Source: FEN-1073 sp963780865 (GTDB taxonomy: Bacteria > Chloroflexota > Anaerolineae > Anaerolineales > RBG-16-64-43). From it: a stretch of DNA of 64,000 nucleotides. Positions 1 to 8,726 of this stretch are shown piece after piece. The stretch is from the NCBI GenBank assembly GCA_963780865.1, contig CAWADT010000026.1, forward strand, positions 186,001 to 250,000, read 5' to 3'. The position numbers and the translations under genes are program-made. The notes beneath the pieces are model-generated. The model was given only the letters and a program-made list of their open reading frames with translations. It ran no database searches and was not told where the DNA came from. The number at the start of each line of letters is the position of its first letter. The stretch's first letter is position 1.

Positions 1-597
1 ATCGATTATCCCGCCGTCGTCACGATCCGCCAGGGCGATACGCCTTCCGTCGCGGTGGAAGCCGACGATAATCTCCTGCCCCAGCTGAACACGCGCGTCG
101 TCGACGGAACGCTGCAGATCGAGGCGGCGGGGATCGACTGGAGCCGGCGCGTCACCCCCAGCCGGGAAGTGCGGATCAATCTGACGGTGAAAGATCTGGG
201 GCGGATCGATCTCTCTTCCGCCGGGAGCGTGCAGGTCGACGGGTTAAACGCCGTGGCGCTGAATGTATCCGTCAGCGGTGCCGGAAGCGTGACCCTCTCG
301 CACCTGACTGCGCAAAGCCTGACGATCGATCTCAGCGGGGCGGGTTCGGTTGCCGCCGACGGGACGGCGCAATCGATTAACCTAAACCTCAGCGGCCTGG
401 GCAGTTTCGACGGCGGCGGGCTGGAAGCGCAAAATGGGAAAATCGATATCAGCGGATTGGGAAGCGCCACTGTATGGGTCAAGCTCGGTCTGACAGCCGA
501 TATCAGCGGGACGGGTTCGGTGAGTTATTACGGCTCCCCGCAGGTGACCAAGGACGTCAGCGGACTGGGCAGCGTCCGCAAATTGGGGGACAAATAA
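1..597 (+). CDS. DUF2807 (GIN-domain) protein, 5' end outside window
   Basis: The frame is open from base 1, so the true start lies upstream and this is the C-terminal ~198 residues. The protein is built of short Gly/Ser-rich beta-strand repeats of the kind SGAGSV, SGLGSF and SGTGSV. This is characteristic of DUF2807, the putative auto-transporter adhesin head (GIN) domain, which forms a beta-helix-like surface or periplasmic domain. No enzymatic motif is visible. The N-terminal export signal expected for the family would lie outside the window. Function at the cell surface is an inference from the family only. The fold call is fairly secure; the biological role is unknown. Confidence 0.8.
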   Translation: MDYPAVVTIRQGDTPSVAVEADDNLLPQLNTRVVDGTLQIEAAGIDWSRRVTPSREVRINLTVKDLGRIDLSSAGSVQVDGLNAVALNVSVSGAGSVTLSHLTAQSLTIDLSGAGSVAADGTAQSINLNLSGLGSFDGGGLEAQNGKIDISGLGSATVWVKLGLTADISGTGSVSYYGSPQVTKDVSGLGSVRKLGDK

Positions 598-640
598 GCG
601 GTCCTGCACTCCGCCGCATGGCTGGGGGAAGGTTGGTACT

Positions 641-1072
641 ATGACGGTAGGGATATTTCTGGAGAAAGACCGGCCTCCCACCCAAAAGGAAATCGAACGC
701 GCCCTGGGGAAAAGATACGGCCTGTACGAGCTGCTGGTGGATTTCATGAAGCGGAGTTACCAGCTGGATGGAACGCTCTCCTACGGCGGGAAGAACTATG
801 GTTGGAATTTATGGTTTCGAAGGAGCGGGAAAACACTGCTTAATCTTTTCCCTCAGGATGGGTTTTGCGTCGCCCAAGTTGTTCTCGGGCAGGAACAGAT
901 CGAAAAAGCCCGGACATTGAAACTAGGGAAGCGCGTGGCGGAAGTGTTTTCGAAAGCGTCGCAATTTCACGACGGGCGCTGGCTGTATGCGCCCGTAAAA
1001 ACCGCGAAGGACGCACGGGATATTCAGGAATTGGTCGCGCTAAAGCGGACACCCGCTCCGGGGAAGAAATAA
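641..1072 (+). CDS. DUF3788-family protein
   Basis: A 143-residue soluble protein. It starts MTVGIFLEKDRPPT, continues with a helix ending in LYELLVDFM, then a central strand region with YGGKNYGWNLWFRRSGKTL and a C-terminal LYAPVKTAKDARDI. This matches the layout of DUF3788 proteins, small single-domain proteins related to the YdhG/YdeI-type fold. No catalytic residues are recognised. It lies 43 bp after the DUF2807 gene on the same strand, so they could be co-transcribed, though nothing links their functions. The ATG at 641 follows a purine-rich GGGGAAGG stretch at a somewhat long spacing. Confidence 0.7.
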   Translation: MTVGIFLEKDRPPTQKEIERALGKRYGLYELLVDFMKRSYQLDGTLSYGGKNYGWNLWFRRSGKTLLNLFPQDGFCVAQVVLGQEQIEKARTLKLGKRVAEVFSKASQFHDGRWLYAPVKTAKDARDIQELVALKRTPAPGKK

Positions 1073-1305
1073 TCCGCCGCCATCCGGAAGCAACGGGCCG
1101 CACAGCGGGAAATAAAGAATTGATGGCATCTGCCCCTTGCCTCCAGGGATTTCTTCAAGAAAATCGGGGGAGGAAAATGGGAGGAAGGGACAAGGAGCGA
1201 GCCCCATGCGGAGCGGTCGATTGGCATGGATATAAATAATCTTAACCAGTAAGTGGAAGCGATGCTTGGGTGCGCACTTTTTTCGGAAAAGGATAGAAAG
1301 AATTA

Positions 1306-1575
1306 ATGACGGATCAAAAGGAACCCCAACCGATCTACCCGTGCGTTTTTCCGGTCAAGGTCGTCGGCGAATGCTGCGCCGAATTCGAATCCAATGTGCT
1401 TTCGGTGATGAAATCCTATGTGGAAGATTTAAACCCCGGACAAATCGGCCGAAAAACGAGCCAGAATGGCAAATATCTGTCCTTGACAATCAATATCATC
1501 GCTAAAAACAGGGAATATATCGAAAAACTCTATGCGGAGTTAAACGCCCAGGAAAAAGTCATCATGGTGATTTAA
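1306..1575 (+). CDS. YbeD/UPF0250 (DUF493) family protein
   Basis: An 89-residue protein with the whole YbeD-type alpha/beta layout. YPCVFPVKVVG comes near the N-terminus, the conserved GRKTSQNGKYLSLT segment in the middle, and EYIEKLYAELNAQEKVIMVI at the end. The length equals the family norm. The E. coli homologue has a ferredoxin-like ACT-type fold reminiscent of regulatory domains and its role is unsettled. It stands alone between 230-bp spacers. Start chosen at the ATG at 1306 because it gives the family-length N-terminus. Confidence 0.8.
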   Translation: MTDQKEPQPIYPCVFPVKVVGECCAEFESNVLSVMKSYVEDLNPGQIGRKTSQNGKYLSLTINIIAKNREYIEKLYAELNAQEKVIMVI

Positions 1576-1812
1576 TCCGCTGGAATCGCTGTAAGCCGGT
1601 GGTTCTAATAATTGCGTTTTTACGAAGATAGATTATTGTTTCCCCTTATTTATCTACCGGGACAAGAGTACTAGGAAAAAAAGTACGAGTTTTGCGCGGA
1701 TATTTTCCTATACCAATCCGAATAATCAATCCTTTGGATTATAAATCCGGGCTTTTTTTATTGGAAAAATGCTCTGTAAGTGGTATAAAAGAGACCAAAG
1801 CAGGGATGCATT

Positions 1813-2121
1813 ATGGAAGAGTTGGTCTTGTTTCGATGCCAGGCGTGCAAAAAGGAATCGGTTTACCTTTGCGAAGACCTCGAGGCGCCTTGCTATTTGC
1901 AGCATTGCACCTACGAGGCGATCGAAGTATGGTGCCCAATCTGCAAATGCGGTTACACGTTCTCGCTGGCCAACGGCGAACACCCCTCGAATTGGACTTG
2001 CCCTGATTGCAGAAATAATTACCAGCTCCCCGTCGACCTGTATACGAATCCGATGCCGCTCCTCGATCCTTCCTTCATTGAGAAATTCCGCGACAATTAT
2101 AAATTGCGTGAAAGCGAGTAA
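1813..2121 (+). CDS. Small zinc-ribbon protein, function unknown
   Basis: A 102-residue protein with three CxxC knuckles: CQAC near residue 9, CPIC near 41 and CPDC near 63. This suggests one or two structural zinc sites. There are no membrane segments and no recognised catalytic motif. It begins MEELVLFRCQACKKES and ends in a charged helix (PSFIEKFRDNYKLRESE). Such proteins are common and usually annotated as hypothetical. The stretch 1576-1812 before it is AT-rich and contains an imperfect hairpin ending in a run of T at 1749-1760, which may terminate the YbeD-like gene. Confidence 0.55.
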   Translation: MEELVLFRCQACKKESVYLCEDLEAPCYLQHCTYEAIEVWCPICKCGYTFSLANGEHPSNWTCPDCRNNYQLPVDLYTNPMPLLDPSFIEKFRDNYKLRESE

Positions 2122-2355
2122 ACTAAATCGCCCCGTTCCTTCGCATTCCGGGTGAGGTCGGATGACCGCACCGCTCGGCATTTCGCTCGTAAAAATGTCC
2201 TGACTGGATCGGCCGGATAGGAAACGCGTTGATTTTTTCTCTGCCGCTTCTCCGGTTATCTCCGGATAAAAAAACCCGCCGATGAAAGACCGGCGCAAAG
2301 GGAGAACGGACAAAGCGGGATTTCGATCCGTTCGATCGAACCCAATGGAGAATCG

Positions 2356-3297
2356 ATGAAAGAAAATACCTTTACGTCCTGGCTGATCAGCGCCGAAACT
2401 CCCACCATCCGCTACGCCGCGTTGAAAGATCTGATGGATTTACCGGAATCCAACCGGCGCGCAACGCAAACCCGGCGGGAAATAATGCGCCGGGGTCCTG
2501 CGCCCGCGATGCTTTCCCGCCAAACCGCGGCGGGGAATTGGAAAAACGAACGCAGCTATTACACGCCGAAATATTTCAGCACGCACTGGTGCATGCTGCT
2601 GCTGGCGGAGCTGCGCGCGGATGGACGCGATCCGCGTTATCGCCGCGGAGTGCGGTTTATGCTGGAGACTACGGCGGAAGAACTCGGCCGCCAGCTGCAG
2701 GAGAACAACTTCGGATGGTCCTGCTTCTGGGGCAATCTCCTCCGGTATTCGCTGCGCGCGGAGCGGGCGGACGAGCCAAATGTGGAAAAACTCATTCGCC
2801 TTCTCTCAGGGTCAATCCTCCATGATCATTGCCAATGCGAACACAACTGTGGCAAACCCTGCGCATGGGGCGTCGTGCGGTCCCTCTACGGGTTCGCGGC
2901 GATTCCGAAATCTCAGCGCTCGCGCGAGGTTCGATCGGCCATCGCCGATGGGATCGCTTTCCTCACCGAAGACGGACGGCTGCTACGGGCCGGTTATCCC
3001 ACGCCGGGGAACCGTCCTCCCAATTCGCTGTGGTTCAAATTGAATTTTCCGCTCTTCTATCAGGCCGATCTTTTATTCACGCTGCGCGTGCTGGGGGAAC
3101 TGGATGCGCTTCGCCGCCCCGGCGTGCGGCCGGCTTTGGATTGGTTGGAAGGATTGCGCGGCTCCCGCGGACGCTGGCGCGGACGCAGCCCGTATGGTAA
3201 CCGAACCTGGAAGCAACTGGGCGGACGCGACGAAACGAACCGCTGGGTGTCGCTGCAGGCGGCGGGAATCCTGCGCCGGGCTGGACGTATCGCCTGA
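2356..3297 (+). CDS. Alpha/alpha-toroid (squalene-cyclase/prenyltransferase fold) protein
   Basis: A 313-residue soluble protein made of repeated helical pairs. Examples are TPTIRYAALKDLMDLP, YTPKYFSTHWCMLLLAEL, NPPNSLWFKLNFPLFYQADLL-like segments and a final ETNRWVSLQAAGILRRAGRIA. This resembles the terpenoid cyclase/protein prenyltransferase alpha-alpha toroid. The catalytic DxDD motif of true squalene-hopene cyclases is not seen, so a cyclase reaction is not supported. The cluster HDHCQCEHNCGKPCAWG around residues 155-171 holds several Cys/His that could bind a metal. Upstream at 2266-2300 is a short hairpin. The enzymatic role is unknown. Confidence 0.65.
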   Translation: MKENTFTSWLISAETPTIRYAALKDLMDLPESNRRATQTRREIMRRGPAPAMLSRQTAAGNWKNERSYYTPKYFSTHWCMLLLAELRADGRDPRYRRGVRFMLETTAEELGRQLQENNFGWSCFWGNLLRYSLRAERADEPNVEKLIRLLSGSILHDHCQCEHNCGKPCAWGVVRSLYGFAAIPKSQRSREVRSAIADGIAFLTEDGRLLRAGYPTPGNRPPNSLWFKLNFPLFYQADLLFTLRVLGELDALRRPGVRPALDWLEGLRGSRGRWRGRSPYGNRTWKQLGGRDETNRWVSLQAAGILRRAGRIA

Positions 3298-3351
3298 AGC
3301 GTTACCGTAATTGATAGAAAAATGATATCTACTCTGTGGGGCTTCCGCCTT

Positions 3352-3462
3352 TGTACACGGAGTGCACCGAAAAGATCCGAATGCACTGAAAAACAATGGG
3401 TTGTGTTTTTCGCCCAAAGAAATATTCCGGTGATTTCGGATTTATTCCGTGTTTCGGTGTAC
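3352..3462. repeat. Dispersed inverted-repeat element, TGTACACGG type, copy 1
   Basis: The element begins tgtacacggagtgcaccg and ends gtgtttcggtgtac, so its ends are complementary. A second copy of the same layout and size lies at 7370-7493. It sits in the gap between the toroid gene and the GNAT gene. The inner part has diverged, but the ends and the 110-125 bp length are kept, as in a miniature inverted-repeat element. Confidence 0.6.
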
Positions 3463-3491
3463 GTTTTCCCCGACCTGAGATGTTACGAAAA

Positions 3492-3968
3492 ATGGAGAAC
3501 CAATTCGTGAAGGATATTTCCATCGTCCGGGAACGCCCCGACACGCTCGACGCCAGAATGCTGGTCGCCCAGCTGCACGCCTACCTCTTCCCGCAATACC
3601 CGCCCGCCAGCCAGCATGGGTTGAGCGTCGATCAATTGCTGGAGGCGAAGGTGGATTTCTTCGTCCTGCGCGCAGGCGGCGTGCCGGCCGGTTGCGGCGG
3701 GATCCAGTGTTTCGGAACCGAGTATTCGGAACTCAAGCGCTTCTATATCCGGCCGGAGTTCCGGAGGAACGGGCTTGGGCGAAACCTCCTGGGGCATCTG
3801 GAGGCGTTTGCCCGATCGCGGAAGATTCCCGTCGTCCGTCTTGAAACCGGAATCCTTCAGCACGAAGCGATTTCCCTTTATGAAAAAACCGGGTACCGAC
3901 GGATCCCTCCTTTTGGACCGTATGCGCCCGACCCGCTCAGTGCGTTTTATGAAAAGCAAATTTTGTGA
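3492..3968 (+). CDS. GNAT-family N-acetyltransferase
   Basis: A ~158-residue single-domain acetyltransferase. The acetyl-CoA binding signature is clear: LKRFYIRPEFRRNGLGRNLL, containing the R/Q-x-x-G-x-G/A loop (RRNGLG). It is followed by VVRLETGILQHEAISLYEK and the C-terminal GYRRIPPFG strand. The layout resembles the PA2578/YjgM group that acetylates small molecules or amino acids; the substrate cannot be read from the sequence. Start taken at the ATG at 3492 (MENQFVKD), but an in-frame ATG at 3480 is also possible. Further upstream in-frame codons lie inside a dispersed repeat and are unlikely to be coding. Confidence 0.8.
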   Translation: MENQFVKDISIVRERPDTLDARMLVAQLHAYLFPQYPPASQHGLSVDQLLEAKVDFFVLRAGGVPAGCGGIQCFGTEYSELKRFYIRPEFRRNGLGRNLLGHLEAFARSRKIPVVRLETGILQHEAISLYEKTGYRRIPPFGPYAPDPLSAFYEKQIL

Positions 3969-4002
3969 GAAGGACCGCAGAAAGGAATCAAGCCGTTGTA
4001 TT

Positions 4003-4033
4003 TTGTAATCGGGATCGACGATCCCGGTTACAA
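4003..4033. repeat. Palindromic intergenic element (GGGATC-stem version)
   Basis: An imperfect palindrome with stem aatcgggatcg / cgatcccggtt flanked by ttgta and tacaa. It belongs to a family with five other sites in the window (10122, 14712, 15326, 15907, 15951). Those share the tgtaGCC...GGCtaca frame but have different, mutually compensated stem bases. It lies between the GNAT and ACT genes and could act as a transcript-end hairpin. Confidence 0.75.
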
Positions 4034-4075
4034 TTTATTATTAGGTTGATTTGAAGCGAAACGAAAAGGATGATG

Positions 4076-4489
4076 ATGACCGGAGAATCCGATCTGAAAA
4101 AGTTGCTCGCTGACATGCATCCGGCGCTTGACGAGGCCCCGTACGTTTTTTGTACGGTGAAACCGGAGGAGGCAGCCAGGCTGCCGTTTACCCTGCGAGT
4201 GACTTTCCGGGAAACGGAAGGCGTCACCCTGATTGCCACCGAACAACAGGCGAAGGATTCCCAATTGCCGTTTGATTCCACCTGGGCCTGCATCACCCTG
4301 ACGGTTCACTCCTCTCTGAACGCGGTCGGCTTTTTGGCCGCGATCCTTGACCGGTTGGCGCAGGCGGGCATCAGCGTAAATCCGGTTTCGGGTTATTATC
4401 ACGATCATCTGTTCGTTCCCTGGATGAGCCGACATCGTGCGATGGACGTATTGGAAGAATTAAATCGTACTCGCGGGGTAAGGTCCTAG
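4076..4489 (+). CDS. ACT-domain protein (COG3602-like)
   Basis: A ~137-residue protein of two tandem ACT-like halves. The first holds ALDEAPYVFCTVKP and PFTLRVTFRETEGVTLIA. The second holds WACITLTVHSSLNAVGFLAAI, ISVNPVSGYYHDHLFVP and a closing helix AMDVLEELNRTRG. This is the pattern of COG3602 proteins, which are probable amino-acid-sensing regulators with no known target. Three ATG codons follow one another at 4070, 4073 and 4076. The last is chosen because it gives a workable distance from the AAAAGG ribosome site at 4064-4069. Just after the gene (4502-4518) is an A-run/T-run hairpin that may end transcription. Confidence 0.75.
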   Translation: MTGESDLKKLLADMHPALDEAPYVFCTVKPEEAARLPFTLRVTFRETEGVTLIATEQQAKDSQLPFDSTWACITLTVHSSLNAVGFLAAILDRLAQAGISVNPVSGYYHDHLFVPWMSRHRAMDVLEELNRTRGVRS

Positions 4490-4690
4490 TGCCAGAATGC
4501 GTAAAAAAAAATTTTTTTCGATGAGATTGGGTTCCGCCGAGGAGGAGGCCGGAACAGTTGAGGACTAGTTCCAGCTCGGCCCAGTTTTTCTCATAAAGGG
4601 CAGCGGGAGGAAAAAAACCTCCGGCCCGGGAATAAATTTGGATCGGCGATTGATTGTGATTCGTCGTTGTCTTCGCGCAAAGGAGGAACC

Positions 4691-5200
4691 ATGGAAGTTT
4701 ATGATGCCGTCCGCACGGTTTTGGCGGTTCGAAGCTTTCAGGATAAGGCGATCCCCAAGGAAACCGTGCAGCGGATCGTCGAAGCGGCGCGGCTTACCGC
4801 CAGCAGCATGAACGGCCAGCCCTGGCATTTCCTCGTGGTGCAGAATCGCGATACACTGCGAACGCTGGGCGGAATGCTGCGCACCGGTCCGTACGTTGCC
4901 CAGGCGCCTCTGGCGGTGGTCGTGGGGATCGACAAGACCGTCTACGCGGTCTCCGACGCCAGCCGCGCGATCCAGTCCATGATCCTGACCGCGTGGGCGG
5001 AAGGGGTTGGTTCGAACTGGGTGGGATTCATCGGAGGGCTCGATTCGATCAAGCCGCTCCTGAATATCCCGAAGGATATCGACGTGATCGCCGTTGTCCC
5101 GTTCGGGTATCCGGTGAAGAAACTTGGGCGGGGCAAGAAGAATCGGAAGCCGGCCTCCGAGGTGATATGCGGCGAAAAATTCGGAGCGCCGTTGGCGTGA
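4691..5200 (+). CDS. Nitroreductase-family FMN flavoprotein
   Basis: A 169-residue nitroreductase-like enzyme expected to bind FMN as a dimer and reduce a small substrate with NAD(P)H. The N-terminal VRTVLAVRSFQDKAIPKETV followed by ASSMNGQPWHFLVV is the family FMN-binding start. SRAIQSMILTAWAEGVGSNW is the core helix, and VVPFGYPVKKLGRGKK is the usual C-terminal turn. The start is well supported: a strong AAGGAGG at 4680-4686 lies 4 bases before ATG 4691. The substrate is unknown. It stands alone, followed by a repeat-filled spacer. Confidence 0.85.
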   Translation: MEVYDAVRTVLAVRSFQDKAIPKETVQRIVEAARLTASSMNGQPWHFLVVQNRDTLRTLGGMLRTGPYVAQAPLAVVVGIDKTVYAVSDASRAIQSMILTAWAEGVGSNWVGFIGGLDSIKPLLNIPKDIDVIAVVPFGYPVKKLGRGKKNRKPASEVICGEKFGAPLA

Positions 5201-5254
5201 TCGGGATATCAAGGATTTATACTATTTACAGAATGGGAATGCGATCGGTTTTCT

Positions 5255-5307
5255 CCCCCCACGATCCCCCTATTTTCTTTTTTGAAAATGGGGGGATGAC
5301 AGGGGGG
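5255..5307. repeat. C-run/G-run inverted repeat, copy 1
   Basis: Runs of C and the motif ccccctattttc pair with gaaaatgggggg across a T-rich loop, with a second outer cccccc/gggggg pair. A related element with the same cattttc/gaaaatgggg core occurs at 35394-35445. It fills the spacer between the nitroreductase and the C_GCAxxG gene. Confidence 0.6.
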
Positions 5308-5401
5308 CTGGGAAGAAACGCGCGGATAGAATGGGGATCGCTTGGAATGATATCCATTCTATTCTTCCGCCCCTAGACCGTAAAAAAACGGGAGGCAATT
5401 C

Positions 5402-5848
5402 ATGGATAGATCGGAAACGGCGGCCGAATACATGGGCAGTGGTTTCAACTGCGCTCAATCGATCGTCAAGGCGTATTCCTCGGAATTATCCGTCGATAAG
5501 TCGGCCGCTGTAAGAATGGCGGCCAGCTTGGGGGCCGGCTTGGGTCGCAACGGTTATGTTTGCGGCGCGCTCTCCGGCTCGGCGCTGGTGATCGGAGCCA
5601 GGTACGGGAACACCGATCCAGCGGATACCGCCGGGCGGGATAAGGCCTATGAAAAAGCCGATGCGCTGCTGGAGAAATTCGAAAAAGAACATCACACAGT
5701 ACTTTGCCGGGAATTGATTTCATTCAATCTAAAAAACCCCGACGATTTGAAACGCGCCCGGGAGAGCGGAGTGTTTCAGAGCCAATGCCCGCTGTTCGTG
5801 CTCTCCGCCGCAAAAATATTGGAAGAGCTTTTGGCTGCTCCTAATTAA
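5402..5848 (+). CDS. C_GCAxxG_C_C family redox protein
   Basis: A 148-residue protein of the C_GCAxxG_C_C family, named from its conserved cysteines. Visible are the first Cys in FNCAQSIV, the signature VCGALSG, and two later Cys in HTVLCREL and SQCPLF. These cysteines are thought to form a redox or metal site, and members are often found beside redox enzymes. The start at ATG 5402 is preceded by GGGAGG at 5390-5395. No operon partner is adjacent. The exact role is unknown. Confidence 0.85.
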   Translation: MDRSETAAEYMGSGFNCAQSIVKAYSSELSVDKSAAVRMAASLGAGLGRNGYVCGALSGSALVIGARYGNTDPADTAGRDKAYEKADALLEKFEKEHHTVLCRELISFNLKNPDDLKRARESGVFQSQCPLFVLSAAKILEELLAAPN

Positions 5849-5921
5849 CATTTTTCGTAATTACTCAGCCCAAGAAAAGCTCGAAGGAATTCCACAGGAT
5901 TGATAACCAGGTTTCACTTTC

Positions 5922-5983
5922 CCTCATCCGGCCTTCGGCCACCTTCTCTCAGCATAAGCTGGGAGATGGACGGGATGAGGGGG
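5922..5983. repeat. CTCATCCGGCC / GGGAGAAGG repeat, copy 1
   Basis: Begins ccctcatccggccttcggcc and ends gggatgaggg, with an inner ctcagcataagctgggag hairpin. Related copies occur at 23610-23692 and 29175-29311. This is a REP-like intergenic hairpin element. Confidence 0.75.
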
Positions 5984-6092
5984 GCGATTATTCCATTTAT
6001 TTATCTACAGTCATCGAGTAGAATGAGCTCTCCGGAGGGCATTCCCCTAAATCAATTCTCCGGACGCGGATTTTGGAGAGCCATCGCAAAAA

Positions 6093-7340
6093 ATGATCGA
6101 TCAATCTCCCACCCCGGGTTTTCGTTTCGTCCCGCGCACGGGCGTGATCTACGTCATGCACGAGGCGATGCAACTCGGGTTTTCTTACGACAGCCCCGAG
6201 TGGATCAACCTCGGCCAGGGTTCGCCGGAAACCGGCGAGCTGCCGGACGCGCCGCCGCGGATCGAAACCATCCCCATCCCCGCGGCCAACCGCCAGTATT
6301 CGCCGATCGAAGGCAACGACGCGCTGCGCCAGGCGGTCGCGGAGTACTACAACGCGCATTTCCGCCGGGGTAAGTCCTCCCAATACACCGCCGATAACGT
6401 CAGCATTGCGAGCGGCGGGCGCATGGCGCTCACCCGGTTGGCGTCGGCGCTGGGCAACGTCAACATGGGCCACTTCATCCCCGATTACACGGCCTACGCG
6501 GAACTGCTGGGGATTTTCAAGGCCTTCACGGCTATCCCGATCTTGCTGGAAGCGAGCCACGGTTATCACATCGCGGTCGACGACCTGGAGGAGGAAATCC
6601 TCGGGCGCGGCTTGAGCGCGCTGCTCGTGAGCAACCCGTGCAATCCCACCGGGCAGGTGGTGGAGGGAATGGAACTGAATTCCTGGTGCGAGCTGGCGCG
6701 CGGCTGCCGTTGTTCGCTCATCCTGGACGAGTTCTACTCGCATTACCTGTACGACGGCGAACTGGGGCGGACCGTCTCGGCCGCGGCGTATGTGGAAGAT
6801 GTGAACAGCGATCCGGTCATCGTCGTGGACGGCATGACCAAGAACTGGCGCTACCCGGGCTGGCGGATCAGCTGGACGCTCGCCCCGCGCGACGTGATCG
6901 ACGCTATCGGCAGCGCCGGCTCGTTCCTCGACGGCGGCGCCAACCATCCGTTCCAAACGGCGGCGCTCGAATTGCTTCGGCCGGAGTTCGCCCACCGGGA
7001 GACGCTCGCCATCCAGAAGCATTTCCGCAAGAAGCGCTACTACGTGCTTGAGCGGCTCAAGCGCATGGGCATCGGCGTGGAGGTCGATCCGGCCGGCACG
7101 TTCTATGTGTGGGCCAATCTGGAAAAACTCCCCGCCCCTCTCAACGACGGAATGAATTTATTCAAGGAGGGGTTGAAGGAAAACGTGATCACGATCCCGG
7201 GAATTTTCTTCGACGTCAACCCCGACAAACGGCGCTTCCACGCGCGCTACGAACACTACAGCCGCATCAGCTTCGGGCCGGAAATGGAAAAGCTTGAACG
7301 CGGGTTGGATTCGCTCGAGCGGGTGATTGCAAAATATTGA
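6093..7340 (+). CDS. PLP-dependent aminotransferase, class I/II
   Basis: A 415-residue fold-type I aminotransferase. Expected features are present in order: LGQGSPETGELP near residue 40, QYSPIEGNDALRQAVAEYY near 69-86, the NPCNPTG cofactor motif at 181-187, LDEFYSHYLYDG at 211-222, and the PLP lysine K250 in DGMTKNWRYPGWR. The C-terminal region has AGTFYVW and the R-containing YSRISFG that anchors the substrate carboxylate. It would transfer amino groups between an amino acid and a 2-oxo acid; the substrate is not identifiable. The gene is monocistronic between repeat-filled spacers. Confidence 0.85.
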   Translation: MIDQSPTPGFRFVPRTGVIYVMHEAMQLGFSYDSPEWINLGQGSPETGELPDAPPRIETIPIPAANRQYSPIEGNDALRQAVAEYYNAHFRRGKSSQYTADNVSIASGGRMALTRLASALGNVNMGHFIPDYTAYAELLGIFKAFTAIPILLEASHGYHIAVDDLEEEILGRGLSALLVSNPCNPTGQVVEGMELNSWCELARGCRCSLILDEFYSHYLYDGELGRTVSAAAYVEDVNSDPVIVVDGMTKNWRYPGWRISWTLAPRDVIDAIGSAGSFLDGGANHPFQTAALELLRPEFAHRETLAIQKHFRKKRYYVLERLKRMGIGVEVDPAGTFYVWANLEKLPAPLNDGMNLFKEGLKENVITIPGIFFDVNPDKRRFHARYEHYSRISFGPEMEKLERGLDSLERVIAKY

Positions 7341-7369
7341 TTAATCGTATCTGCTCAGTCCGGAAAAAG

Positions 7370-7493
7370 TGTACACGGAGTACCCCGATCGCACAAACCG
7401 CTGACGGGGCAGGCACAGAGAAGAGCCGATTACACGGATTTTTAAAAATAATATAATTCGGTGGGTTCGGCTTTTTTCAGTGTTTCGGTGTAC
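7370..7493. repeat. Dispersed inverted-repeat element, TGTACACGG type, copy 2
   Basis: Begins tgtacacggagtaccc and ends gtgtttcggtgtac, matching the ends of the copy at 3352-3462, with a different interior (an inner ggttcggcttttttc). It fills most of the 340-bp spacer 7341-7680. The rest of the spacer holds a GC-rich patch ending ggggcgggcggagtgacatt (7628-7648), which recurs at 8584-8603. Confidence 0.6.
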
Positions 7494-7680
7494 CAGCAAT
7501 TGAAATCGATATAAGTAAACACGAATAATCGAAAAATCGTGAATATTTTTGTTACGGTTCATCATGGTATGTTTTTAGAAGTCCGCGAACTCCCCGCCCT
7601 TTTCAGGTCTCCCCGGCCCAGCCCGCGCCGGGGCGGGCGGAGTGACATTATCTTTGGAATTGAATTGAAGGGATGCCTGG

Positions 7681-8334
7681 GTGAAGACCTTCGACGTTTT
7701 GGAAATAACCGGGTATTGCGGTTTGCCTGTTCCCAATTCGATGGTTCGAAGGAGCGCCGGCGCCAGGCGTTTAGCGGTGATATTTCCCGGGCTGCGCTAT
7801 AACACCAGCATGCCGGGTTGCTATTATCCCGCCTTGGCGATGCTCGCCAAGGGAGCGGACGTCCTGAATGTTAACTATGACTATACCAATCCGGGGTTTC
7901 AGGAGTTGCCAGACAGGGAGCAATCCCGCTGGATAGCAGCGGATGCTTCCGCGGTGATCCGCGCGGGCCTGTCAGCCGGGGAGTATGAAAAAGTTACGCT
8001 CATAGGAAAATCCATCGGAACGATTGCGCTCATCCATTTGCTTGCGGCGGACCCGGCGCTCGAGAAGGCCGATTTCCTCTGGCTCACTCCGATCCTTCGC
8101 GATGAATATCTCCGCCGAGGGATGGCGGCCCGCCGGCATCACGGGCTTTTTGTGATCGGGACGGCGGATAGTCTCTATGATGAATCCCTGCTGGCCGAAG
8201 TGGTGCAATCCACCGGCGGGGAAAGCCTGGTGCTGCCGGGGGTGGATCACGGGCTGGAGATTCCTGACGACGCGCCGGGATCGATCCGGGCGATGGAGAC
8301 GATCATCCGGAGAATCGATCAATTTGTCGCGTGA
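7681..8334 (+). CDS. Alpha/beta hydrolase
   Basis: A 217-residue protein starting with GTG. It has an alpha/beta-hydrolase core: LAVIFPGLRYNTSMPG (oxyanion region), VLNVNYDY, the nucleophile elbow LIGKSIGT with S111, an acid candidate in VIGTADSLYD, and the C-terminal catalytic His in GVDHGLEI. The family includes esterases, lipases and thioesterases; the substrate is unknown. The start is uncertain because no strong ribosome site is seen and no earlier start fits. Confidence 0.7.
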   Translation: MKTFDVLEITGYCGLPVPNSMVRRSAGARRLAVIFPGLRYNTSMPGCYYPALAMLAKGADVLNVNYDYTNPGFQELPDREQSRWIAADASAVIRAGLSAGEYEKVTLIGKSIGTIALIHLLAADPALEKADFLWLTPILRDEYLRRGMAARRHHGLFVIGTADSLYDESLLAEVVQSTGGESLVLPGVDHGLEIPDDAPGSIRAMETIIRRIDQFVA

Positions 8335-8726
8335 GTAGAATCCGGGGACGATTCCTCCACCATAGAGTATGGACTTCCCGGTACGCCACAATCCTCTTCG
8401 AAGGAAGCGAGCTATTATCCAAAACCTTTGGATTACCCAAGGCATTCACTAAGGAAAGGTTTTTCTCTAGAATCCGAACACTTCGCTCCATTCGGCTCTC
8501 CCCGGATCGACCCAGCCGGCCATCGCGAAGTGCGCCTGTTCCCGTGAACTTCGGGAACGGTAAGCGGGTACGGAGCGAGGCCCGGGGCGGGCGGAGTGAC
8601 ATTTTTCAGAGATATCTAATCGTTGTATGATTAAGCCATCAGCAGGAAGACCGGCTTTTCCACGCGACGTGATCGGGGGAGGCGAAAAACGCCCGCCATG
8701 GCGAAGCGATTTGCCGAGGAGGAGCG
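8335..8726. other. 392-bp intergenic stretch with hairpins
   Basis: No gene is supported here. It holds a hairpin cgttcccgtgaacttcgggaacg-like at about 8538-8562, and a copy of the GC-rich patch ggggcgggcggagtgacatt that is also found before the hydrolase gene. A GAGGAGC ribosome site just before 8727 serves the cupin gene. Confidence 0.6.
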
